A stretch of 64,000 bases of DNA from Streptomyces sp. NBC_00654. Its GTDB lineage: Bacteria; Actinomycetota; Actinomycetes; Streptomycetales; Streptomycetaceae. Shown piece by piece: positions 55,374 to 63,972 of this stretch. The notes under the pieces were generated by a model. It was not told the origin of the DNA. It ran no database searches and was given only the letters and a program-made list of their open reading frames with translations. The DNA lies in contig NZ_JAPEOB010000005.1 in NCBI RefSeq assembly GCF_026341775.1, forward strand, positions 68,493-132,492, in the 5' to 3' direction. Each line of letters opens with the position of its first letter. Position 1 is the stretch's first letter. The translations under genes were made by a program, and so were the position numbers.

Positions 55374-56380
55374 AGGTGTTCCCCCGGCTTCTGCGTGGAT
55401 GGACGAGTGGTCGGTGGCGTGGTCAGGAACAGGGCTGCTGCCGCGTCGTGGTGCAGACCCCCGGCCGTGGCGACAATGTGCCCGGTGGCGCCCGTGTCCA
55501 GGTGGGCGGCCGCTGCTGCGCACTGGAGGACTCCCAGAGCCCCGGACAGGGGGCCCAGCTGGGCTTCCAGGTCGATTCGATGCGTGGCTCCGAGCAGCTT
55601 CGTCCCGGTGTTCGCCTCGTTTCCGAGCCACAGGTCGACGGGTTCCTCTCCCGCTGCACCGGCGGTGGCCAGCGCTTCGGCGAGATCGCGGGCCCGTGCG
55701 TAGCCGGCAATCGCGGCGCGCGGGCGGGCGCCACGGTCAGCGGCCGTGTCCGACGGTTCGAGGACGACGGCGACCGCCGCGTCAGTGGACCGCTCACCGA
55801 GCAGCTTCGCCGCCACATCGTTGGCCGGTTCGACCCCGACGACGAGGACCGCGGTGGCACGGTGGGCCGAGATGAGGTTCCGGGCCCAGGCGAGGGCGTC
55901 CAGACCGCTCGTGATGCCGTTGCAGACGGTGAGGTTGGGGCCGCGTAGCCCGTAGCGGATGGCCACCCAGCCGGCGACGACGTTGCTTGAGGTCTGAGGC
56001 AGGCTCAGCGGGCTGAGCCCTGTGACGCCTTCTTGGGTGATGGTGTCGGCGGCTTCACACACGCTGTCCGCATTGCCCAGGTTGGTGCTGACCACGACGG
56101 CGGTCGAGTCAGCCGCACCCGTGAACGCGCCTTCGGCGTCCAGAAGGGCGGCGTCGCGGAGGGCGGACTCGGCGGCTCGCAGAGCGAGGCGGGACGCACG
56201 GTCCTTGTGGCGCATCTCGCGCCCGCGGAGCCCGGTCACGAGGTCAAAACCGCCCTCGCCGGGCAGCGGTCCGAGGAGGTCGCCGTACGCCGCGACACCG
56301 GGCACCGCCAGTCCGATGCCAGTGACGACGACCTCCCGGGCATGCGGGACGCTCATCCGTGCGCCACTCGTCGAGCTCAT
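55370..56380 (-). CDS. Ketosynthase-like protein lacking catalytic Cys/His (CLF-like)
   Basis: 336 residues from ATG 56380 (ATGA overlap with the upstream ketosynthase stop). Thiolase fold: VVVTGIGLAVPGVAAYGD, LPQTSSNVVAGWVAIRYGLR, GPNLTVCNGITSGLDALAWA and LVVGVEPANDVAAKLLGE. Aligned to FabF, the active Cys position (ACTSG) is I156 (GITSG), and the two catalytic histidines are absent (GNEANTG; AQLGPLSGALG). It is about 75 residues shorter than FabF. This matches a chain-length-factor-type partner of a true ketosynthase rather than an enzyme acting alone. Confidence 0.8.
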   Translation of the reverse strand: MSSTSGARMSVPHAREVVVTGIGLAVPGVAAYGDLLGPLPGEGGFDLVTGLRGREMRHKDRASRLALRAAESALRDAALLDAEGAFTGAADSTAVVVSTNLGNADSVCEAADTITQEGVTGLSPLSLPQTSSNVVAGWVAIRYGLRGPNLTVCNGITSGLDALAWARNLISAHRATAVLVVGVEPANDVAAKLLGERSTDAAVAVVLEPSDTAADRGARPRAAIAGYARARDLAEALATAGAAGEEPVDLWLGNEANTGTKLLGATHRIDLEAQLGPLSGALGVLQCAAAAAHLDTGATGHIVATAGGLHHDAAAALFLTTPPTTRPSTQKPGEHL

Positions 56381-56562
56381 CGGGCGGCCTCCACGATCGC
56401 GACGGCGTTGATCCCTCCGAAGCCGAAGGCGTTGATCTGAGCAATGCCCAGGTCACCGGAGTGGGGGGGAGACCGGTGCGGGTGGTGGTCGCGGCGATGG
56501 ACTGCACGACGACCTCGTGGCTGTTCAGCGCTCTGCCGCGCCAGTTCATGGTGATCGCGGAG
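56377..56562 (-). pseudogene. Ketosynthase alpha, C-terminal remnant with frameshift
   Basis: Minus-strand pieces MNWRGRALNSHEVVVQSIAA and TRTGLPP continue, after an indel in a run of 7 C (56,463-56,469 on the plus strand), as HSGDLGIAQINAFGFGGINA and VAIVEAAR, ending at 56,377. NAFGFGG is the conserved C-terminal loop of ketosynthases. The remaining 350 or so residues are gone; the IS6 element begins 10 bp further on. This was the partner of the CLF-like gene. Confidence 0.7.
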
Positions 56563-56572
56563 AACAGCCGAT

Positions 56573-57436
56573 GGTGCTGTCACGTTGACTGAGCGGGTGG
56601 GATGATCTTCGGGTTGATCATGGTGGAGGGGGAGTCGTCCGTGGGGAGCGCGTCGCCGTCGTACAGGGGTCACCGGTACCCGGTCGAGGTGATCTCCCAC
56701 TGCGTGTGGCTGTACTTCCGGTTCCCGCTCAGCTTCCGTGAGGTCGAGGAGCTGTTGCTCGAGCGCGGCGTGATCGTCTCCTACGAGACCATCCGCCGCT
56801 GGTGCCTGAAGTTCGGGCAGCAGTACGCCAATTCGCTGCGCCGCCGCCGGCCCCGGCCTGGTGACAAGTGGCACCTGGACGAGGTCTTCATCAAAATCAA
56901 CGGAGAGCAGAAGTACCTGTGGCGGGCTGTCGACCAGGACGGCATGGTGCTGGACATCCTCGTACAGAACCGGCGGGACAAGACCGCGGCCAGGCGATTC
57001 TTCCGTCGTCTGGTGAAGACGACCCGTACGGTGCCGCGGGTGGTCGTCACGGACAAGCTCCGCTCTACGGCGCCGCTCACCGCGAGGTCACGCCCTCGGT
57101 CGAGCACCGCTCCCACAAGGGCCTGAACAACCGGGCGGAGAACAGCCACCAGCCCACCCGCCAGCGCGAACGCGCGATGAAGGGATTCCGCAGCATCGGT
57201 GGAGCACAGCGGTTCCTGTCCGCGTTCAGCGGCATCTCACCCCACTTCCGGCCCCGCCGCCACCTGATGACCGCCGCCCACTACCGCGCCGAGATGACCA
57301 CCCGCTTCGCCATCTGGGACCAGATCACCGGCGCTGCAAGCCGGCCCACCACGGCCTGACCCCAGGCCCGAAACGCAAGCCCACCACACCCCGACGCCCC
57401 ATCAGACACTCACACACCCAACAACGTGACAGCGCC
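56573..57436. mobile_element. IS6-family insertion sequence, no matching target duplication
   Basis: Ends GGTGCTGTCACGTTG (56573-56587) and its near-complement CAACGTGACAGCGCC (57422-57436) form a 15-bp inverted repeat with one mismatch. The 8 bases outside each end (CAGCCGAT and CCGACGAG) do not match, so no target duplication remains. IS6 elements make adjacent deletions, which would explain the missing ketosynthase body on the left. Confidence 0.78.
56602..57359 (+). pseudogene. IS6-family transposase with one frameshift
   Basis: First frame: YRGHRYPVEVISHCVWLYFR, SYETIRRWCLKFGQQYANSL, KWHLDEVFIKINGEQKYLWR (first Asp) and VPRVVVTDKLRS (second Asp). A missing base near 57,064 shifts to YGAAHREVTPSVEHRSHKGL, NNRAENSHQPTRQRERAMKG (Glu), FRSIGGAQRFLSAF and the end at 57,359. 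All DDE residues are present, so the single frameshift is the only defect. Start codon uncertain (ATG 56602, ATG 56620 or GTG 56641). Confidence 0.8.
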
Positions 57437-57564
57437 CCGACGAGGACACCCCACCGGACAGCTCCGCCTCGCGGAGGAGCCGTTGCCCTGAACTCGGGAA
57501 AGCCGCACCCCGCAACCGTAGAATCCCCGCCAGCGAACCGGCGAGGACTCATGCACGATCGAGG

Positions 57565-57975
57565 CTAATTGCAGGAAGCGGGCGGCGTCTGGAAGGTCTG
57601 CTGCCCCTTCACTTGGATCTTACCGATGAACTTCGGGCACCCTTTCTGCGGGTACGCGTCATTCCATAGCTTCGTCTTGGTCTTGCCCGCCTTCAGGTAG
57701 AACCACCCTTTCCAGTGATTCTTCCCGGCCCTTTCGTAACCGATTCGAGCCTTGATGCGCTTTCCTGAATTCTTGGCGTACTGGACTACGATGTCATGAT
57801 TTGCATCGATGACAGAGGCGCACAAGCGCCCACTGGTGATTTTTGTGCAGCGGGGCCCGTAGGTTGTGCCCGGACCGGAAGTCGGTTGAGTGCTCTGGGC
57901 CGACGCTGGTGTCCCGATTCCCGTAGCCAGCAGCGCGACTGCGGCCACGGTGATGCGTAGTGCGTACTTCTTCAT
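57565..57975 (-). CDS. Small secreted basic protein
   Basis: 136 residues from ATG 57975 with a GGA-rich site upstream. Signal peptide MKKYALRITVAAVALLATGI ends near PASA-QST. The mature protein is Lys-rich with four cysteines (PRCTKITSGRLCASVIDANH, KGCPKF, PPASCN), suggesting two disulfides. GKNHWKGWFYLKAGKTKTKL is the most distinctive stretch. No family recognised. Its codon use is visibly more A/T-rich than that of its neighbours, as in recently acquired genes. Confidence 0.7.
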   Translation of the reverse strand: MKKYALRITVAAVALLATGIGTPASAQSTQPTSGPGTTYGPRCTKITSGRLCASVIDANHDIVVQYAKNSGKRIKARIGYERAGKNHWKGWFYLKAGKTKTKLWNDAYPQKGCPKFIGKIQVKGQQTFQTPPASCN

Positions 57976-58418
57976 CGGTGGGTCCTTTCCTTAGGCCAGT
58001 GCAGGAAACGAGTGGGGGCTAGACCTGACGACCCGGATCGAGGGGTCGTGTTGTTCCTCGCTCCTCCCATGGTTGAAACGCGCTTTGCCGTGGGTGCCAT
58101 TCGATTTTCTCTTCCTCCACTGGAGGCTGTTGTTCTGCCCGCCGGCCACGCGCCAGCAGCAGCGCAGGGGCTGATGTGGCCGGCAGGTGCAGATGCGGGA
58201 CTGTGGTGGGGCAGTGCTGCCTGGTGCTCTGCGGGTCGGGTCATCCGGTCTCGACCGACGCCGCGCCCGGGGGAGACCGGAACCCAGTCCGGTCGTGCGC
58301 CCGGTCGACGGGCCGGCACGCGAGAACAAATCCAGCGGTGGTCCTGCTTGCGCACACGGCCGGGAACGGCCTGTTGCGGGGGTTCCCGGCAGTGTCACGT
58401 GCTGGTGGTGTTCTCAGG
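57976..58418. other. Intergenic region
   Basis: About 440 bp upstream of the small secreted protein and downstream of the SH3-like protein gene. It contains a moderately A/T-rich leader (58,000-58,140) and then typical high-GC sequence. No gene on either strand is convincing. Confidence 0.4.
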
Positions 58419-58820
58419 TCAGCACTTGTTGTCCGGGTGTACGGAGCCGCCGTCGTCCAGGCGGGCGTTGTAGACCCAGCCCTGGAAGTTGGTGTTGTCG
58501 ACGCGGACGTGGGTCCACTTGTTGCCGGCGGAGTTCTTCACCCAGCAGTGGTAGTTCAGCACGACCGCGGTGCCGACCGTGTAGGTGACGCCGCAGTCCT
58601 TGCTGGGGCCGGAACGGAGCTGGGCGCTGGTTCCCTTGGCGGTGCCCGTCCCGGGGGACTTGTTCGACCAGCCGACGCCGCCGGGGCAGGCGCTGGATCC
58701 GGTGGGTACGGCGGTGGCCGCGGGTGCTGTCGCAGTGAGGGCTGCGCCTGCCATGAGGAGCGATGCGGCGGCCGCGGTGGCCCACTTCCTAGTCCGGACG
58801 GGCGAATTCAGTGTGCTCAT
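58419..58820 (-). CDS. Secreted SH3-like domain protein
   Basis: 133 residues from ATG 58820 with GGAG 8 nt upstream. Signal peptide (KWATAAAASLLMAGAALTAT, cleavage near ATAV-PTG). The mature part has the look of a bacterial SH3-like domain: AQLRSGPSKDCGVTYTVGTA, VVLNYHCWVKNSAGNKWTHV and RVDNTNFQGWVYNARLDDGG, with four cysteines including a C-terminal one (PDNKC). Such proteins bind the cell wall or peptides outside the cell. Monocistronic. Confidence 0.78.
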   Translation of the reverse strand: MSTLNSPVRTRKWATAAAASLLMAGAALTATAPAATAVPTGSSACPGGVGWSNKSPGTGTAKGTSAQLRSGPSKDCGVTYTVGTAVVLNYHCWVKNSAGNKWTHVRVDNTNFQGWVYNARLDDGGSVHPDNKC

Positions 58821-59208
58821 CGTTTCTTCTCCTTGTTCCAGAGGCAGCCTGGACGGCTGCTCGATCGAGTCGTTCTTGGGCGAGTCCTGCTCCTTGGCCT
58901 GGGCTCCCTTCCGGGCGGGGTGCGGACCCCCGTTCCGCACCCCGCGGGTGACGGCTCGCCGTGATGGTTCGCCGGGTTCGGGTTCTTCGTTCGCGGGCCG
59001 GCCGTCCCGGTGTTCCGGGGTGGTGGTGTGCGGCCCGACGAGTTCGAGTTCACCGGGTGGGGAGTTGATTGGCAGCCCGTCTGAGCTGCACTGATCAATC
59101 GGTATCCGGGATGGCTCGATTCGCCCCTGCCCCGTTGCGGGCCTGTCGCCCGTTTCCCTACGGTGGCCGTTCGCACAGGGCCGGCCGGTGTGGGAGCGGG
59201 GAAAATAC
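58821..59208. other. Divergent promoter region
   Basis: About 390 bp between the secreted SH3-like gene (minus) and the STAND-WD40 gene (plus). No gene is supported. GCGGGGA at 59,195-59,201 is the likely ribosome binding site for the GTG at 59,209. Confidence 0.45.
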
Positions 59209-62200
59209 GTGGGGCGTCCGGAGAACCCGATCGATCCGCAGGACGGGCCCATCGCGCGGTTCGCTCACGAGCTGCGCAAACTGCGGGACGAGGCCGGCGC
59301 ACCCGCCTACCGGGCCATGGCACGGCGGGCCGGCTACTCCGCGGCGACACTCTCGCAGGCCGCCGGGGGCGAGCGTCTACCGACCCTGCCGGTCCTCCTG
59401 GCCTACGTCACCGTGTGCCGCGGCGACACCGCGGACTGGCAGCACCGGTGGGAGCGGGCGAACGCGGAACTCCTGCGCCTGCCCCGCCCGGCGGACCAGG
59501 ACACCGAACCCCCCTACCGGGGGCTCGCACGCTTCGAGCCGGGTGACGAGGACCTGTTCTTCGGCCGCGACCACCTCATCGACGACCTGCTCGAACTGGC
59601 CCGCAACCGCCGTGTCACCGCCCTTGTCGGAGCGTCGGGCAGCGGCAAGTCCTCCCTCCTGCGCGCCGGCCTGGTACCCCACCTCCGCCACACCGACCAA
59701 CCCGCCCCACGGCCCGCAGCACTGCGCATCATCACCCCCGGCACCCACCCACTGCGCACCCACGAACAACACCTGAACCCCGCAACCACCACAGGCGGGA
59801 ACGAGGGGGCGGCGACGTGGCTGATCGTCGATCAGTTCGAGGAAATCTTCACCCTGTGCCGGGATCCGGCCGAACGCACCACGTTCATCGACCGGCTCCT
59901 GACCGCCAACAACCCCGACAGCCGACTGCGCGTCCTGATCGCGATCCGAGCCGACTTCTACAACCGGTGCCTCGAACACCACAACCTCATCACCGTGCTG
60001 CGCGACGCCACCATGCCCGTCGGGCCGATGAACGCGGACGAACTGCGGGAAGCGATCGTCAAGCCCGCCACCGCCCGCGGACTGATCGTCGAACGCGGCC
60101 TGACCGCCCGCATCCTCCAGGACATCGACGGCGAACCCGGTGCCCTGCCCCTGATGTCCCACGCCCTCCTGGAAACCTGGCGCCGCCGCAGAGGCAAAGC
60201 CCTCACCGAAGCCGCCTACGACGCCGCCGACGGACTCCACGGCGCCATCACCCACACCGCCGAAACCGCCTACACCACCCTCACACCCGCCCAGGCCGTA
60301 CTCGCCCGCCGTATTCTGCTCCGCCTGATCACTCCCGGCGAAGGGACCCAGGACACCCGGCGCCCCGTCGACCGCACCGAACTCGACACCGCGGACCCCA
60401 CCGACACCAACGTGGTACTCGAACGCCTCACCTCCGCCCGCCTCCTCACCGTCGACGGCCCCACCATCGACCTCGCCCACGAAGCCCTCATCACCGCCTG
60501 GCCCAGACTCCGCCGATGGATCGACGAAGACCGCGAACGCCTGCGCATCCACCGCCAGCTCACCGAAGCCACCCACATCTGGAACAACCTCGACCACGAC
60601 CCCGGAGCCCTCTACCGCGGCACCCGACTCGCCACCGCCGAAGAAACCTTCCCAACACCCCAGGCACGATCCGACCTCACCCTCCCGGAACAGGAATTCC
60701 TCACCACCAGCCAACAACGCCAGAAAGCCGCAGCACGCCGCACCCGGCGCCTCAACACCGTCCTGTCCTGCATGCTCGCCCTGGCGCTGCTCGCTGCCGG
60801 GGTTGCCTTCTGGCAGAGGCAGACTGCCCTCACCGCACAGCAGACTGCCCAGTCCCGGCAGACCGCCGCGCAGTCCGCAGCCCTGCTGGAAACGGACCCC
60901 GACCTCGCCTCGCTGCTGGCCGTCCAGGCCTACCGGACCAGCCCCACGACCGAAGCCATGGCCAGCCTGAACGCGGCCGCCGACCATCCCCTCCGCCACC
61001 TACTCACGGGCCACACCGGTGCCGTGTACTCGGTGGCGTTCAGTCCTGACGGCCGCACTCTGGCTACCGGGGGCGAGGACCGGTCGGTGCGGTTGTGGGA
61101 CGTGGCGTCGGGCATGATCCGCGCCACCCTCACAGGCCGCACCGAGGGAGTGAACTCGGTGGCGTTCAGTCCTGACGGCCGCACTCTGGCCACCGGGGGC
61201 GAGGACCGGTCGGTGCGGTTGTGGGATGTTGCGTCGGGCATGATCCGCGCCACCCTCACAGGCCGCACCGAGGGAGTGAACTCGGTGGCGTTCAGTCCTG
61301 ACGGCCGCACTCTGGCCACCGGGGGCGAGGACCGGTCGGTGCGGTTGTGGGATGTTGCGACGGGCAAGATCCGCGCCACCCTCACAGGCCGCACCGAGGG
61401 AGTGAACTCGGTGGCGTTCAGTCCCGACGGCCGGACCCTCGCCACCGGTGATTTCAACCAGGTGCGGTTGTGGGACGTGGCGTCGGGAACAGCCCGGACC
61501 ACCCTCACAGGCCGCATGGAGGGAGTGAACTCGGTGGCGTTCAGTCCCGACGGCCGGACCCTCGCCACCGGTGATTTCAACCAGGTGCGGTTGTGGGACG
61601 TGGCGTCGGGAACAGCCCGGACCACCCTCACAGGCCGCATGGAGGGAGTGAACTCGGTGGCGTTCAGTCCCGACGGCCGGACCCTCGCCACCGGTGATTT
61701 CAACCAGGTGCGGTTGTGGGACGTGGCGTCGGGAACAGCCCGGACCACCCTCACAGGCCACACCGGGGTGGTTCACTCGGTGGCATTCAGCCCTGACGGG
61801 CGCACTCTCGCCACCGGAAGCGGTGACCGGTCAGTGCGGTTGTGGGACATGAGCACGGGCAAGATCCTCAGCGGCCACACCGGCGTGGTGGCCTCGGTGG
61901 CGTTCAGTCCCGACGGCCGGACCCTCGCCACCGGGGGCGAGGACGGGTCGGTGCGGTTGTGGAACGTGGCGTCGGGCAAAGCCCGCACCACCCTCACCAT
62001 CCGCACCAAGCACATATACGGGGTGGCCTCGGTGGCGTTCAGTCCCGACGGCCGGACCATCGCCACTGGCGGCGATGACGGGAAAGCGCTGCTGTGGGAC
62101 GTGGCGTCAGGCAAGGCGCGCACCATCCGCACCAAGCACACCGACGGGGTGTACTCGGTGGCATTCAGCCCTGATGGCCGCACTCTGGCCACCGGAGGCG

Positions 62201-62844
62201 GCGATCTGTCGGTGCGGTTGTGGGACGTGGCGTCGGGCAAGATCCGTGCCACCCTCACCGGCCATACCAAGGAGGTGGAATCGGTGGCGTTCAGTCCTGA
62301 CGGCCGGACTCTCGCCACCGGCAGCCTCGACCGGAGAGCGTGGTTGTGGGACGTGGCCTCGGGCAAGATGCGCACCACCCTCACCGGCCATACCGAAGGG
62401 GTGTACTCGGTGGCGTTCAGTCCTGACGGCCGGACTCTCGCCACCGGCAGCCTGGACGGGAAAGCGCTGTTGTGGGACGTGGCGTCGGGCAAGACCCGTG
62501 CCACTCTCACCGGCAGCCAGTCTCAAGTGGTGTTCAGTCCGGACGGCCGCACTCTGGCCACCGGCAATCACGAATCGGCAGTGCAGCTATGGGATGTGGG
62601 CACCCGTACGATCCGGGCCACCCTCCCCCGCCACACCGAGGAGGTCTTCTCGGTGGCGTTCAGTCCTGACGGCCGGACCATTGCCACCGGCAGCGATGAC
62701 AAGACAGTACAGCTGCGGAATGTGTCCCTGCTCGGACCGAATGAGGCAATGCGTAAGATCTGCCGCGCTCTGCACCGAGATTTCACCTCGGCCGAGCGGT
62801 CGCTGTATCTGCCGGATCAGAAGCACTCTCCCGTATGTCCCTGA
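59209..62844 (+). CDS. XRE-STAND NTPase with 14 WD40 repeats
   Basis: 1211 residues from GTG 59209; the start MGRPENPIDPQDGPIARFAH is typical for the family, and GTG 59188 is a weaker option. Residues 10-90 are an XRE-like helix-turn-helix (MARRAGYSAATLSQAAGG). An nSTAND-type NTPase follows (Walker A VGASGSGKSSLLRAG, K147; Walker B WLIVDQFEEIFTLC). A membrane segment lies near 514-534 (LSCMLALALLAAGVAFW). From about residue 602, fourteen WD40 repeats of the SVAFSPDGRTLATG type make two seven-blade propellers. Such proteins sense ligands and may trigger signalling or cell suicide. No effector domain is seen. Confidence 0.9.
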   Translation: MGRPENPIDPQDGPIARFAHELRKLRDEAGAPAYRAMARRAGYSAATLSQAAGGERLPTLPVLLAYVTVCRGDTADWQHRWERANAELLRLPRPADQDTEPPYRGLARFEPGDEDLFFGRDHLIDDLLELARNRRVTALVGASGSGKSSLLRAGLVPHLRHTDQPAPRPAALRIITPGTHPLRTHEQHLNPATTTGGNEGAATWLIVDQFEEIFTLCRDPAERTTFIDRLLTANNPDSRLRVLIAIRADFYNRCLEHHNLITVLRDATMPVGPMNADELREAIVKPATARGLIVERGLTARILQDIDGEPGALPLMSHALLETWRRRRGKALTEAAYDAADGLHGAITHTAETAYTTLTPAQAVLARRILLRLITPGEGTQDTRRPVDRTELDTADPTDTNVVLERLTSARLLTVDGPTIDLAHEALITAWPRLRRWIDEDRERLRIHRQLTEATHIWNNLDHDPGALYRGTRLATAEETFPTPQARSDLTLPEQEFLTTSQQRQKAAARRTRRLNTVLSCMLALALLAAGVAFWQRQTALTAQQTAQSRQTAAQSAALLETDPDLASLLAVQAYRTSPTTEAMASLNAAADHPLRHLLTGHTGAVYSVAFSPDGRTLATGGEDRSVRLWDVASGMIRATLTGRTEGVNSVAFSPDGRTLATGGEDRSVRLWDVASGMIRATLTGRTEGVNSVAFSPDGRTLATGGEDRSVRLWDVATGKIRATLTGRTEGVNSVAFSPDGRTLATGDFNQVRLWDVASGTARTTLTGRMEGVNSVAFSPDGRTLATGDFNQVRLWDVASGTARTTLTGRMEGVNSVAFSPDGRTLATGDFNQVRLWDVASGTARTTLTGHTGVVHSVAFSPDGRTLATGSGDRSVRLWDMSTGKILSGHTGVVASVAFSPDGRTLATGGEDGSVRLWNVASGKARTTLTIRTKHIYGVASVAFSPDGRTIATGGDDGKALLWDVASGKARTIRTKHTDGVYSVAFSPDGRTLATGGGDLSVRLWDVASGKIRATLTGHTKEVESVAFSPDGRTLATGSLDRRAWLWDVASGKMRTTLTGHTEGVYSVAFSPDGRTLATGSLDGKALLWDVASGKTRATLTGSQSQVVFSPDGRTLATGNHESAVQLWDVGTRTIRATLPRHTEEVFSVAFSPDGRTIATGSDDKTVQLRNVSLLGPNEAMRKICRALHRDFTSAERSLYLPDQKHSPVCP
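61135..61761 (+). repeat. Tandem DNA repeats inside WD40 region
   Basis: Units start at GGCCGC on 61135, 61261, 61387, 61510, 61633 and a variant at 61,756. Spacings are 126, 126, 123, 123 and 123 bp, one WD40 blade each. The units at 61510-61632 and 61633-61755 appear identical, and the first two 126-bp units nearly so. This shows recent in-frame duplication of whole blades. Confidence 0.85.
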
Positions 62845-62931
62845 CCTACGCCCACCCCACCCCTCAGCCACGTCCACAGGCAGCGGGCATGATGGTGAAC
62901 GGTGTCGTACCGGCGATCACTCCTCGCCGGT

Positions 62932-62995
62932 CCGACCCTTCTCGGCTCCGCCCTTCCCCGCCCGGGCGGGGAAGGGCGGAGCCGAGAAGGGTCGG
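62932..62995. repeat. 64-bp perfect palindrome
   Basis: Bases 62932-62963 are followed directly by their exact reverse complement, 62964-62995; the centre is CCCGCCC|GGGCGGG. There is no loop. It lies 88 bp after the STAND-WD40 stop and may act as a terminator in both directions. A perfect unlooped palindrome of this length is unusual. Confidence 0.85.
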
Positions 62996-63262
62996 GCGGA
63001 CTATCCGCAGCCGGTACGAGGGCACCCAGAGACGGCTGGCAGCCTGGGCGGATGACCGAGCACCGACCAAGGAACTATGGGCCGCTTGACACTTGATGTG
63101 GCCTCGTCATGCTCCCCGGTTCGAGGGGGCTGCTCATGCCCATGCTGGTGGCCACGGGGCTCCTAGCGAATGGCCGGGAATCCGCCGTTCGCCCGTTGGC
63201 TCTGGCGGTAGACCCTTACGAACCCATGGAAACACCTCTTCAATAACTCGCAGCGGCCGGTG

Positions 63263-63469
63263 TCACGCCCACCGCAGACCGAGCCCGGTGAGGACCTCGC
63301 GCTCCTCGGGGGAGCTCGTCCCGCCAGCTCTTGGTCCCGGTGTCCCGTACCACCCGGCCGGGCCGGTGTCCGCTCCGGCAGTTCCTGGTTTGTGCCGGGC
63401 GAGGGCGGCATTCCCGCCCGGATGCCCCGGCCGGCCGTCCTGGTCCGGAGCGGTGGGTGGGGGTTGCAT
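63263..63469 (-). pseudogene. Decayed C-terminal gene tail
   Basis: Within the 730-bp gap between 62,845 and 63,576, a minus-strand frame ends SPEEREVLTGLGLRWA with a stop at 63,265-63,263. It shares its ending with the tail near 14,800 and, less closely, 11,300 and 23,750. The rest of the frame is Gly/Pro-rich and unconvincing, so only the 3' end of a gene seems to survive. Nothing else in the gap besides the palindrome. Confidence 0.35.
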
Positions 63470-63576
63470 AGGGTTGCAGTCGGGGGAGAGCCATCCGGTG
63501 GGGGTGGTGGCGGCGAATGATCATCAGGTGGCGGCCGGCCGCCGGAGACTGAGCGAAACCCCTGGGGTGAGGGCTG

Positions 63577-63972
63577 ATGAAACCGAACACGCACACCGTT
63601 CTCCACGACCCGCACGGGCTGTACGGTGCGGACTTACCCCTGGATCGCGCCCCCTACGAGCGGTTGGTCGCCGCGGTCCTGTCCTGGACCGACCGGGTCG
63701 CCCTCACCCCGCACGACTTCGAGCAGATCGCCCTGCAGCTGACCGGTCACGCCCGTGCCGTCGCCACCGACGTCCGCCACCACACCGATCTCCTGGACGA
63801 GGACACCGGCCCCCGAGCCCTGGCCGAGATCCTCCTCGCCGAAGCCCAACGCCGCCTCAGCACACCCCACCAGGGCACCCTGCACTGCGTGCAGAACCGG
63901 GCCCGCCTCATCCGCGCCCTCTACGAACGCCTCGACCGCCTCCAGACCGCCCCGGGCAACGCGACCACCTGA
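63577..63972 (+). CDS. DUF6415-like helical protein
   Basis: 131 residues from ATG 63577, with GGGGTGAGGG directly upstream. All-helical composition (APYERLVAAVLSWTDRVALT, DFEQIALQLTGHARAVATDV, RALAEILLAEAQRRLSTPHQ, CVQNRARLIRALYERLDRLQ). The pattern matches what I know as DUF6415 in Streptomyces, often near regulatory genes. Function unknown; cytosolic. The gene is complete 31 bp before the window ends. Confidence 0.7.
   Translation: MKPNTHTVLHDPHGLYGADLPLDRAPYERLVAAVLSWTDRVALTPHDFEQIALQLTGHARAVATDVRHHTDLLDEDTGPRALAEILLAEAQRRLSTPHQGTLHCVQNRARLIRALYERLDRLQTAPGNATT

Noticed and set aside
59377..60999. 540-residue Gly/Val-rich minus-strand frame opposite the STAND gene
   Set aside because: Composition typical of antisense in high-GC DNA; no start signal or family.
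61135..61761. Regular repeats considered as a CRISPR array
   Set aside because: Units are 123-126 bp, coding, without unique spacers and match WD40 blades. No CRISPR array is present in the window.
60930..61763. Repetitive minus-strand frames that resemble a tandem-repeat protein
   Set aside because: They mirror the WD40 repeats of the opposite strand and change character when the repeat length changes from 126 to 123 bp.
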